Assembly: GCA_028095005.1 (NCBI GenBank)
Contig: CM051460.1
Coordinates: 62,783,676-62,847,675, forward strand
DNA length: 64,000 nt
Source: Rhynchospora pubera
Taxonomy: Eukaryota > Streptophyta > Magnoliopsida > Poales > Cyperaceae
Direction of reading: 5' to 3'
Shown: piece after piece, positions 45,281-55,600 of the stretch
Layout: each line of letters starts with the position of its first letter
How positions within the stretch are numbered: the first letter of the stretch is position 1
The notes under the pieces: model-generated
Told to the model about the DNA's origin: nothing
Databases searched by the model: none
What the model saw: only the letters and a program-made list of their open reading frames with translations
Made by a program: the position numbers and the translations under genes

Positions 45281-46239
45281 TTTTATTAAAAAAAATAATA
45301 ATAATTCTTTCTATTAAAATTTTTTGCGTCTGAATTCGTATATAAAATAATTTCGGGTTCATCCGTACGTGATCACTTAATTTTATGCATTCAGCAAAAA
45401 GAAATTTTATTTTTCCGTGAGCATTTACAGCAGAGTATATATTATAGTTTAATTTTTGTATTCCACAATAATTTTGTTGCCATCTTGGAGTATAATCAAG
45501 TCTACAAAGAGCATTATAGTTTAATAATCCATAATTACTTTTGTGAAAAAAAAATCGGCACAAAAAGTTTTGTGATAAATCTCAAAAACTTAATCTTTTT
45601 TATTTGAAAATTAAAATTATACCATTGTTAGATGACTAATTAGATCTAAGTCACTATTTTTATGCAGTAGTGCCATAGAATAATTTCATTATTTTGCAGT
45701 GGCATAAAACTATTTGTTAATGATTATAATAGTAAAAAATCAATTATATCTTTTGTGATGGCATATTACTAATTTGTTAGCTTTATAGTGACATATTTAA
45801 AAGGGTAAAATTGTCATATAATTATCCGAGGACAAAAAACTAATTTATATTATTTTATAGTGGCAAAAAAATAATTTGACATTTAGTGATGGCATATTCC
45901 TAATTTTAAATATATGCAGTGCCATGAAGCTAAATCACCCTTATTATTATTAGTATTAATATTAATATTAGTACTATTTTTCATTTTTTTTTGGTTGAAA
46001 CAATTCAATTCGTGGCAGGCTCATCCCATCTTGACATAGGAAGGCAATAGTATATTCCTGTAGAAGTGGTATGATTAGAAGAGGAACCATATGTGAAACC
46101 GATTATTTTATATTTAAGAATGAAAGTTCAACTTAAGTCTGATTCATTCTCAAAATCATACGCTAAGTATTGAACTGAAACTAAACAAGTCGTTCCTGAT
46201 GTCTGACAACAACAACAGTTGTGGATGCAATGACATGAT

Positions 46240-46472
46240 ATATTTGTAAATCGCTAATCTAATTTTTTCTGAACCATTCAAAAATAGCAGTTTCTAAAAT
46301 TTGAAAAAATACTTAATTTCGAAAAAAATATAAAATTTGGTCGGTAAGGAGATTAAGATTATATTAGGGAGATCATATTGGACAGTTTGGATCGGTCATT
46401 TTGAAACAAAACCAAGAGTTTGGATCAGTATGCTCCGAAACTTCCGTATATTAGTATGCACCATATGTGTTT
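46240..46472. mobile_element. Truncated foldback element (right half)
   Basis: It matches the right arm of the element at 50664-51060, including TTGGATCGGTCATTTTG and the end TTAGTATGCAC. The left arm is missing. Confidence 0.75.
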
Positions 46473-46494
46473 CCATATATATATATATATAAAG

Positions 46495-46903
46495 AAAGTT
46501 TAATATTCACCATAGTGCATAGGGCATTCCGTGCACCACGGACTTTTTCCAAAATATTTTTGTAAATTGACAAATCTAATTTAACCAATCTAATCTACAT
46601 ATTGAAATCTCATACCAAACCAAAATTTACAATTTTTTAGATTTTATTACTATTTTTTTCGAATTTTTTAAAACATGCCATTTTTTGAATGTTGTACTAT
46701 TTACAATATTCCAAAAATGACATGTTTTAAAAAATTCGAAAAAAATAGTAATAAAATCTCAAAAATTGTAAAATTTGGTTTTCTATGAGATTTCAATATG
46801 TAGATTAGATTGGTTGAATTAGATTTGCCAATTTACAAAAATACCCCCGAAAAAGTTCGCGGTGCACGGAGTGCCCTATGCACTATAGTGCATATCAAAC
46901 TTT
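46495..46903. mobile_element. 409-bp foldback MITE
   Basis: Nearly the whole element is one inverted repeat: the ends are AAAGTTTAATATTCACC and GCATATCAAACTTT, with GTGCATAGGGCATTCCG-type subterminal arms. (TA)n lies on both sides. Confidence 0.88.
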
Positions 46904-46930
46904 CTCTCTCTATATATATATATATATATA

Positions 46931-47274
46931 GTTTTGCTATGGTGAGTTGAAACTCACCAAAGGTTTCGTGAATTGCGATCGGAATTGCTATATCTAGTTC
47001 AAAATAACTAGTCCAAACCGTCTAATACAATCTCCTTTCAGACCAAATTTTATATTTTTTGAAATTTATAAGTATTTATTTCGGATTTTTAAAAACTGCT
47101 ATTTTTTAATGGTTCAGAACAATTAGATTAATGATTTTATAAAGTTACAAAAAAATACTTAAAAATTTCGAAAAAAATGTAAAAAATTTGGTCAGTGTGG
47201 AGATTTCAATAGGGAGATCATATTAGACGATTTGGATCAGTCATTTTGATCTATATATAGTAGTTTTGATCGTC
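46931..47274. mobile_element. Foldback MITE with incomplete right end
   Basis: The left end is GTTTTGCTATGGTGAGTTG. The inner arms carry the shared CTAATACAATCTCC / GGAGATCATATTAGACG pair. The right terminal about 40 bp are missing where the FAR1-carrying element starts. Confidence 0.8.
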
Positions 47275-48625
47275 TATATATATAGAGGAATGATATACTA
47301 CACTCTGGAGTATTGAGGCCTCATACACTGAACGTCTCTGCCTTTCGATTGTTTTAAAATTCGTGCATCAGATTGAGATGAGCGGATCGGATTGAGGCGC
47401 TGATTTCTCCGAACTCTCCGTCTGTTTTAAAAATTTTCGTTTACTTCTACGTTCGCATTCGTCTCTCCCCCTCAGACGCCCCTTCTACTTCCTCTTTCTA
47501 CGAAAAAAGACCTAGCTTCCTGTCTCCGCCTCTGCCGCTTCCTCCTCCTCTAAGAGTACCTCGATCAACAAGTAGCACCACGAATGACACCTAGGATTGT
47601 CTCTGTCGATCGACATCTCTAGGTCCAGCTCTCTCTCGATCGACATCTCTCTGCTCTCTCGGAAGCACAACACCTGTACGGAAACTCTTTTTAGGATTAG
47701 GTTTCTCGTGGTTTTAGTGGTTGAGCAAGATAATTGACTTAGTGTTTTCTGCCTCTGCTTAGTTCTCACCCCTAAATACTAGTTTCATCAATCGGGATTG
47801 CTGCAATGGAGATTAAATCGACAATTGTGACGGGTACCATTTATAAATAGTGATTATTCTATAATGTTTTGTCAAAAATAGTGATTATTTTTCAATTGAG
47901 ATTGAGTCAAACAATGATTATAAACACGCAAAAGTTGTAGCATTTTTTAACCTCGTTTTTACAATATTTGCACAAAATCCCTGATTGTAAGCACTGTTAG
48001 ATAAATTTTATTGCCTAATTATGGGTTTTTTTTTATTTTGCTAGTTTTAATCTACCACACCATTGTTAGGTTTGGATTATGCTCCCATCTTTTGAAAAAT
48101 ATACAAATCTGATTTTTATATTGTGTACCAGTGCTATTGATGTGAAATACCAGAAGAATTAAGGTTGACTTTTTTGTCTTATTATTATATTTCTTGGCAT
48201 ATGACTTATTGGGGCTACCATTAGTAAATGATTTTCTTAATTTAATCTTATAGTTATAGTTATATTAAGTTCACTTTTTGTCTTATTATCTCTCTTGCTT
48301 TTGCTTGGCAGGAGCATTGTGCCCACGGAAGACACAAGCGAGCTATTTTTAATAGGCATAGAAATGATATCTCTTGATTTATATTTGTGTCAGAAACTGG
48401 TAGCTTGTTTATATTAGTTATGTCTATAGGGAGCGTGAGGGTTGTAGAAAGAATAAAACTTAGTAGCACTTGCTCTGTAAATGCAAGCTTTCCTTGTAGC
48501 AGCATCTAATCTTCTAGTAGATGCTCTTGGGTACCTTCCTGTGTAATAGATGACTTGTAGCAGTACATTCTTATTTTAATCTAATCTTTGTAATTTTATG
48601 TTCTGTGTACCAGTACTTGTTTCTA

Positions 48626-48925
48626 AGCTATCCTTTATGCTTGTAATAGATCAATAGCAAAATCTAAGCTATCCTTTATGCTTGTAATAGATCAATAGCA
48701 AAATACGCACACAGGATCAGTACATAGATGAGATATAAAATAACTAATGAACAAACACATACGTATGCATATTCACAGTCAAACTTACAAGGTTTGAATC
48801 AGAGACCAAATTATACAAAAAAAATGACATTTGTGATAAAAAAAAATGACACTGGCCGTGCAAAGGAGATGATAGCTACGTATTGACAAAGCATTCCAGA
48901 TGATAGCTACGTATTGACAAAGCAT
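48626..48925 (+). repeat. Two short tandem duplications
   Basis: CTAAGCTATCCTTTATGCTT is repeated with a period of about 41 bp (48626-48706). GATGATAGCTACGTATTGAC is repeated with a period of about 30 bp (48870-48922). Confidence 0.8.
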
Positions 48926-48962
48926 AACCATAAAATTGATAAAGCATGACCATAAATCGACA

Positions 48963-49289
48963 TTAATCAGATCCAACCTTTTCAGGGGTTGTTGGATGTG
49001 CTGATTTCTTTAGAAAGCCTTCCATAGAGCAAACATACTTTATCATTGTCTCTTCTTCCAACCTTGAAGAGACATAATGGTTTCCTTTGCGAGTACTAAA
49101 CCCCCTTCGATAAGCAAAATTATTGTAGAATCTTCTTGCATCACCATCTGTGCTAAATTCTTTTCCAACAAAAGGAGCAAGATCTAAATGTTCATGTGGG
49201 TCAAGCTCATCCAGGTCTTCTTGACCCTGATTATTCTCATCGGCAATTGTTGAAGAAGCTCCTTTATTCCTCTCGTCTATGCTCACCAT
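48963..49289 (-). CDS. FAR1/FHY3-type DNA-binding domain protein, truncated, 108 aa
   Basis: The ORF starts at an ATG (49289), has an acidic N-terminus, then FVGKEFSTDGDARRFYNNFA, YRRGFSTRKG and YVCSMEGF. This is the pattern of the FAR1 DNA-binding domain, a WRKY-GCM1-type zinc finger at the N-terminus of FAR1/FHY3 and of related Mutator-like transposases. It stops right after the first part of the domain; the MULE transposase core and SWIM finger are absent. It lies inside the 47283-50217 transposon, so it may be a remnant of that element's transposase or a captured FAR1-related exon. Full-length FAR1 proteins are several hundred residues, so a normal function is unlikely. Confidence 0.8.
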   Translation of the reverse strand: MVSIDERNKGASSTIADENNQGQEDLDELDPHEHLDLAPFVGKEFSTDGDARRFYNNFAYRRGFSTRKGNHYVSSRLEEETMIKYVCSMEGFLKKSAHPTTPEKVGSD

Positions 49290-50235
49290 TTTCTAAATTC
49301 TATAAAATTGTAAAAAAGTTTGCTTGTTAAAAATCAGTTCCATAATACTGATATCATACTATTGTTCTGTATCATTTTATTTTGTATCATATGGTTGCGC
49401 ATAACTATTGTAGAGGGTAAATCGGGCATTACTATAGTTGCGTACAAATATTAACTAAATAAAATTTCATTTTAACAACCTTCTCAAACCAATACACCCA
49501 ATAGACAACCCTATCATTGCGCACAAATAGTGTAAACGTGTGAGACTAAAGTTGCACACAAAAATTAACATTACAAAAATTACTTATGTTTTCTGGAATA
49601 CTGGAAAAGTTGCACAAAAATAGCTAAAACAAAATTTATACACAATTTAAGAAACAACGAACAATGCTATGGTGATATACTATGGTGTGCTGACATACTA
49701 TGGTGATATACTAGATCGGTGATATACAATTTAAGAAACAACGAGCAATTTAAGAAAAAACTCTCACCTTTGCAACCAAATCGGTGATATACTATGGTGC
49801 GTTGACAGAGAGTGCCAACGAGTAATGAGGGAGGAACGGAGAAGAGATGTGTGTCGATGAAGAAGGAGAGATGTGCTCTTGCTCTTGGTACGCTGAAGGA
49901 GAGTTGAAGGAGAGAGATGCGCTCTTGCTCTTGCGATGCGTCTAGGGTTTTTCTGGGAAGAGGTCGAATCTGTGCGCGGAGAGAAGAAAGGAACCAATGT
50001 TTCCTCCGTAAGTGGAACAAAGATTTTTAGAGGAGAGACGGAGATGTCTAGAGAGGAGACAGAAATTTTTAAAACAGACGGAGAGTTCGGAGAAATCAGC
50101 GCCTCAATCTGATCCGCTCATCTCAATGTGGTGCACGAATTTTAAAGCGATCGAAAGGCAGAAACGTTCAGTGTATGATGCCTCAATACTCTAGAGTGTA
50201 GTATATCATTCCTCTATATATATAAATAAATATAG

Positions 50236-50614
50236 AGTTCTGCTATGGTGAGTTGCGCTTAAAGTTTCTAAGTCTAGTTCAAAATGACCGATCCAAATCA
50301 TCTAATACGATCTCCCTATTGAAATCTCGATGCAGACCAAATTTAATACATTTTTTCGAAATTCGTAAGTATTTTTTTAAATTTTAAAAAATCATTAATC
50401 TAAGTAGTTCTGAACCGTTCAAAAACAGCAGTTTTCAAAAATCCGAAATAAATACTTAAAAATTTTAAAAAAATATATAAAATTTGATCTGCATGGAGAT
50501 TTCAATAGGGAGATCGTATTAGACTGTTTGGATCGGTCATTTTGAATTAAATTTCAGAATTTTTAGCGCGACTCACGGACGCTTTGGTGAGTAGCAACTC
50601 ACCATAGCAAAACT
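50236..50614. mobile_element. 379-bp foldback MITE
   Basis: The ends are AGTTCTGCTATGGTGAGTTG and CAACTCACCATAGCAAAACT. The inner arms carry TAATACGATCTCCCTATTG paired with its complement. It belongs to the same family as 46931-47274 and 51531-51929. Confidence 0.87.
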
Positions 50615-50627
50615 CTCTCTCTATCTA

Positions 50628-50663
<36 letters not shown>

Positions 50664-51060
50664 GAAAACCTATTGTGCATACTAATGTACAGAAGCTTCG
50701 GTGCATACTGATCCGAACTCTTGGATCTGCTTCAAAATGACCGATCCAAACCATCCAATATGATCTCCCTATTGAAATCTCCTTGCCGACCAAATTTTAT
50801 ATTTTTTCGATATTTTTAAGTATTTTTTCGAATTTTTAAAAACAGCTATTTTTGAACGGTTCAGAAAAAATTTGATTAGCAATTTTTTAAAATTTGAAAA
50901 AAATACTTAAAAATTTTGAAAAAATATAAAATTTGGTCGGTAAGGAGATTATAACAAGGAGATAATATTGGACGGTTTGGATCGGTCATTTTGAAGCAGA
51001 TCCAAGAATTCGGATCAGTATGCACCGAAGTTTCCGTACATTAGTATGCACGATATGTTC
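50664..51060. mobile_element. 397-bp foldback MITE
   Basis: The ends are GAAAACCTATTGTGCATACT and AGTATGCACGATATGTTC. The inner arms (ATCCAATATGATCTCC, GGATCGGTCATTTTG) match those of the CTCACC-ended elements although the tips differ. Confidence 0.87.
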
Positions 51061-51070
51061 TCTCTCTATA

Positions 51071-51110
<40 letters not shown>

Positions 51111-51112
<2 letters not shown>

Positions 51113-51495
51113 AGTGATAAAATACACTATGGTGTACGGATCCTCCCTGTACACTCGAGTAGTTTTCGAAATTCAAAATTCAAACAGTCAATCCGAACCG
51201 TTCAAGTTGTTCTTCATATTGAAAAACTTTTAGAGACCAAATTTTACATTTTTTTTAAATTTTTTTGTTATATATTATGATAATTTCAAATTGGAGGGCC
51301 TGAAATACTCCAATAATAGTGTTTTTTGAAAATATCATAATATATAGCAAAAAATTTTGAAAAAAAATGTAAAATTTGGTCTCCAAGAGTTTTTCGATAT
51401 GAAGAACAACTTGAACGGTTTGAATCGACTGTTTGATTTCTGGATTTCAAAAACGACTCTGGTGTACGGGAGACGATCCATACACAGAGTGTAAT

Positions 51496-51496
<1 letters not shown>
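51111..51496. mobile_element. 386-bp foldback MITE
   Basis: The ends are GGAGTGATAAAATACACTAT and GTGTACGG..GAGTGTAATT. The arms carry AACTTGAACGGTT and its complement. It is bounded by long (TA)n tracts. Confidence 0.85.
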
Positions 51497-51530
<34 letters not shown>

Positions 51531-51532
<2 letters not shown>

Positions 51533-51929
51533 TTTAGCTACGGTGAGTCGCGACTCACGGACCCTCCGGTGAGTCGCGACCAAAACTTCTAGATCTAGAT
51601 CAAAATGACCGATCCAAACCGTTCAATATGATCTCCCTATTGAAATCTTCGTGCAAACCAATTTTTTTTTTTCGAAATTTTTAAGTATTTTTTTCGGATT
51701 TTTAAGAACTGATGTTTTTGAATGGTTCAGAACCAATTAGATTAACGATTTTCTAAAATTTCAAAAAAATACTTAAAAATTTTGAAAAAATGAAAAATTT
51801 GGTCTACATGGAGATTTCAATAGGGAGATCATATTGGACGGTTTGGATCGGTCATTTTGATCTAGATCTAGGAGTTTTGGTCGCGACTCACCGGAGGGTC
51901 TGTGAGTCGCGACTCACCGTAGCTAAACT
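51531..51929. mobile_element. 399-bp foldback MITE
   Basis: The ends are AGTTTAGCTACGGTGAGTCG and CGACTCACCGTAGCTAAACT, a perfect 20-bp match. The inner arms are as in the other CTCACC-ended copies. It is the last element before the TAR gene. Confidence 0.9.
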
Positions 51930-51930
51930 C

Positions 51931-51963
<33 letters not shown>

Positions 51964-52090
51964 GATTTTTTTTTTTTTTGAGATTGAATATATATGTATG
52001 TATGTATGTATTCATCAGAAGTAGACTTTGCATGCAGGTGTGTGTGCGTGTGTGTGTGTGTGTGTTAGTGGGGTTTGGTGCTAGTGCTGC
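51930..52090 (+). repeat. (TA)n, (TATG)n and (TG)n microsatellites
   Basis: Three simple repeats follow each other between the foldback chain and the TAR promoter. Confidence 0.9.
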
Positions 52091-52499
52091 CTGCATCAGG
52101 TGAGTTGGAGGTGACTGTGTGAGACTGAGGCAGAGAAAGGATGGGGCAGCGCCATTATTACTTAAATAAAATTAAATAAAGGTAATTAGAACAAACTAAA
52201 TTCGTTGCTTGCATTGCTTTGTGTTGCGTTGTGCTTCGTTCAACTCAAACCAACTGAATTTTTTTTTTTTTTTTGTCCCTGACTATAGTGTGTCTTTATG
52301 GATGGAGGGAGTGAGGAGTACTGGCTAGTACAATTCAATTCAATTCAATTGAAGGTAGGTTAATTAATTTATTGGGGTTGGGAATAAATTAGGATCTGCA
52401 ATTCAAATTTTTTTTTTTTTGGGAGTAAGGAAGGTGAGAAAGGTATAGATGGAATGGAATCCAATTAATATTAATAAGCAGAAATGCGGAAAGGAAAGG

Positions 52500-52662
52500 G
52501 AGTATATATAAATAAGGTAAATAAATATATACAAATCTCTGTCTTTCTCTCTCTACGATCTATCTCTCCAAGTGTGTGTCTTATATTCTAAATTAAGACA
52601 CAAATCCGAGTGAGTCTTGTTCTCCTAGAAGCAGAAAGAAAGAAAGAGTGAAGAGAGCAGAG
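52500..52662 (+). promoter_or_regulatory. Promoter and 5' UTR of the TAR gene
   Basis: TATATATAAATA at about 52503 fits a TATA box about 160 bp before the ATG. The leader is CT-rich, then carries a hairpin GTGTCTT..AAGACAC (about 52577-52602). Confidence 0.5.
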
Positions 52663-55600
52663 ATGGCACAGGCACAACGGAGAAGAAATGGGAATATTGG
52701 GACTGGAAGCGAATGCAAGGAAAAGGAATTATTATTATTATTAAGGGAGAGGGGGAGATCGGAGGGTCAGGGTCAGGGACACCAGCAGCAGCGGTGGCTC
52801 AATCGCACAACTAGTCTTAATAATAATGCCAAGGCGACCATGGCGACAGTACTAGCAATGGCAATGGCAATGCTGCTACTCTTTTATTCCTCTTCCACCT
52901 CCACCAGAATCACCACTCCGTCGACTACAGGGACAGCTGACGAGGCCCTCTCAATCTCCGACGCCGACGCCGACGCCGTCATCAACCTCGACCAGTAACC
53001 TTCTTCCTTCATTCCTTTACCTCTTTTTTTTTTTTAATTTCCCTCTCTCTCCATTTCCCTTCATACCGCACACCTCCCGTCTCTTCTCTCCCCTCCCTCC
53101 CTCTCTTACTTATTACATATTATGACAGCCCACTCCATCCTGCTTTTCCTTTTCTTTCTTTCTTTCTTTCTTTCATTTAATTTAATTTAATGCCTCCCAC
53201 AGTCCCACTTCCACTTTCCTTATTCTTCCTCCCCACCCCCCTTACCCAGGCGGAGTCGGATCCTCTGGTCGTTTTTTACAAACGACCACCTGGTCGTTTT
53301 CGATCTGGACCGTCTGATTTAATCTCGACGGTTAACATTTTTTCGGGCCTATCAATCGTGGTACTAGCACGGGGCATCTATAGCCATTAAGATTAAATCA
53401 GACGGCCCAGATCTAAAAACGACCAGAGAATCTCTCTGGTCTGCCGACCAGAGGATCTGGTTCCTACCCAGGCTAGTAGGCTACCCTCATTCATCATTCA
53501 TCACGCAATTTCATTAATCAACAATTATTATTATTATTATTTCATTCTAATAATATTAATATATAATAACAATACAAATATGTGCATGCAGCGGCGACCC
53601 CACCATGTTTGAGCCCTTCTGGAAGAATGCTGGCGACAAGGCCACCGTCATCATTCCCGGCTGGCACACCATGAGTTACTTTTCTGACACCTCCAACCTC
53701 TGCTGGTTTCTCGAGCCCGACTTTGCCAACCAGGTGCGCCGTCTCCACCGCATCGTCGGAAATGCTGTCACCCATGCTCATCACATCATCGTCGGAGTCG
53801 GCTCCACCCAATTGATCCATGCCCTGCTCTTTGCCCTCTCTGCCACCGACACCCGCCACCCTGTCAGTGTCGTCTCTGCTGCACCCTTCTACTCGGTATA
53901 TATATTAAATTACTTCTCATCTTTCATTAAATAAACATAAACATAATCCATCTGGAAAGTCGGTCATGGAATTAATTTTTACCGGGTACCATGGGTAGGA
54001 AGTAAGGGAATCGTATCCTCTACCCACCTCTCAAAGGTGGGTAGGGTGCCAACTTCACATTTGGAGCGTTGGATTTTAATCCAACGGCGTGCGCGCATAG
54101 ATCTTCATTCTCTCGACCATTGCCTCCTTAACCCCTTGCCCGATTCCCCAATCTCCCTTTCCGTGTATAAAAAAAAAAACCAAAAAACAATATCTCCGTT
54201 TTTACGAGAGACAGCCATGAGTTTTAGTGATTAATTACTCAAAAAAAACAATGTCTTCCCCTTTAAAATCCATTCATAACATAGCCATAAGTTCCAAGTG
54301 GTACCACTTCTTTTTTTTTCTTTTTCCCTTTGCTTATCTAATTTTCAGTAAAAGGCCATTTCAACGATTGAATTGAAAGAGAAATTGGGTGAAGGTGGTG
54401 GCTTGTGAAAACGATTTGGGGTTGAGCATTTTGTCGAATAGTTTGTGTGCACGTGTAGTTGTATGCTTATAATTGATTCTGAACTTTTGATAGAAACAAC
54501 AATTAAGAAGAAGTTTCAGCTTTTAGCATATCTAAGCCTGCCTTAATAATCGAATGAAACAACAATTACATACTGTAAATGTACTACTACATGTTTAGCA
54601 TAATTCATAGCTAAAACAAAGGTGAAAATTTCGCCTTTGCGGTAAGAAGCGGCTTTGCCAAACAATTCTCTAGAAACTTCAAGCCGCTCAAATGTTTCAG
54701 GCCTAACAAAGAATAACATCGGAACTGAGCATCTTAGCGCCTCGGCTCTGGCTTCAGCTCTGCGTGGCGGCCCACTGGAGCAGAGAAGTTAGCATGGCAG
54801 TGGGGCCACTGGCCGTTCGTCTCGTGAGAGTTGTGAATGAGTGAACGGAGACGGCGGAGGGAGGCGAGTGGGTGGATCAGGAGGCGATGGAGAGCTTCTA
54901 TCGATTTTATTTTCTCTTCGATTTCCTTTTCTGGAGTGAGAGAGACGAGAGGCGATAAGGAGGAGAAAGGTTGAAAGGAGAAGGGGATTCTGACACGGAG
55001 GATAGAGAGGGCTCTCGGGCAGTCAGTCGGGCAGTGCTAATTTTTTCATCTCTACGTGCGTCGTTGGATTTAATCTAACGCTCCACACGTGAGGTCGGCA
55101 TTCTACCAACCTTTTGAAGGTTGGTAGAGGATACGATTTCGGAAGTAAGTACATTCCAAAAACTTTCTTACCAAACAAAAATAAAATAATTATAAAAAAA
55201 AAGGAATGAACAAAAATGAAAGGTTTGATGGGCCTACTGGGTAGTGTAATCTTGTGAAGTAGATGTTCACTAAGGCTAATTACAATAAGTGTCAACCATC
55301 CTAATATGCTCTCCCCGTACTTTATTCAAATTAATGCCCCACAACTCCATTTTCTAGTCTTGCAAACCCTTGGTAGTCCAGCCTTAATTTATTATTATTA
55401 TTATAAGCATATACACCATAACTTAAGATACTCTTTTAATTGTAACTTTCCAAACACTATTTGTATATTATTTCTTCCCTTGTTCCCTTGTCTCCATTCT
55501 GTTCCTTCCAATCATGCACACACACTCTACCTTTTATGTGATCAATGTGATCTGATGCTGCTGCACATGAATACTAGTATTATTATTGAGAAATTTTTCT

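Larger units (their letters stand above)
43581..45940. mobile_element. 2.36-kb foldback DNA transposon with subterminal repeats
   Basis: The outer ends are inverted (GAGATAATTAGTTTTATGCC on the left, GGGTGATTTAGCTTCATGGC read inward from the right). Both flanks read TTATTATTA, which could be a 9-bp target duplication but may be microsatellite. Many copies of a GTGGCATAAAACTAATT-like motif lie inside each end, as is usual for DNA transposon termini. A long inner inverted repeat pairs about 43960-44240 with about 45070-45350. There is no transposase, so it is non-autonomous. Confidence 0.75.
47283..50217. mobile_element. 2.9-kb DNA transposon with about 165-bp inverted ends, carrying a FAR1-domain ORF
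   Basis: The left end (AGGAATGATATACTACACTC) and the right end are inverted and over 90% alike for about 160 bp, then diverge. (TA)n flanks both sides. The inside holds a FAR1-type ORF (49289-48963, minus), a 41-bp tandem duplication, and no recognisable transposase catalytic region. Confidence 0.85.

Noticed and set aside
46495..51929. Foldback chain as Stowaway (Tc1/mariner) MITEs
   Set aside because: TA flanks fit, but the ends are not CTCCCTCC and almost the whole element is an inverted repeat.
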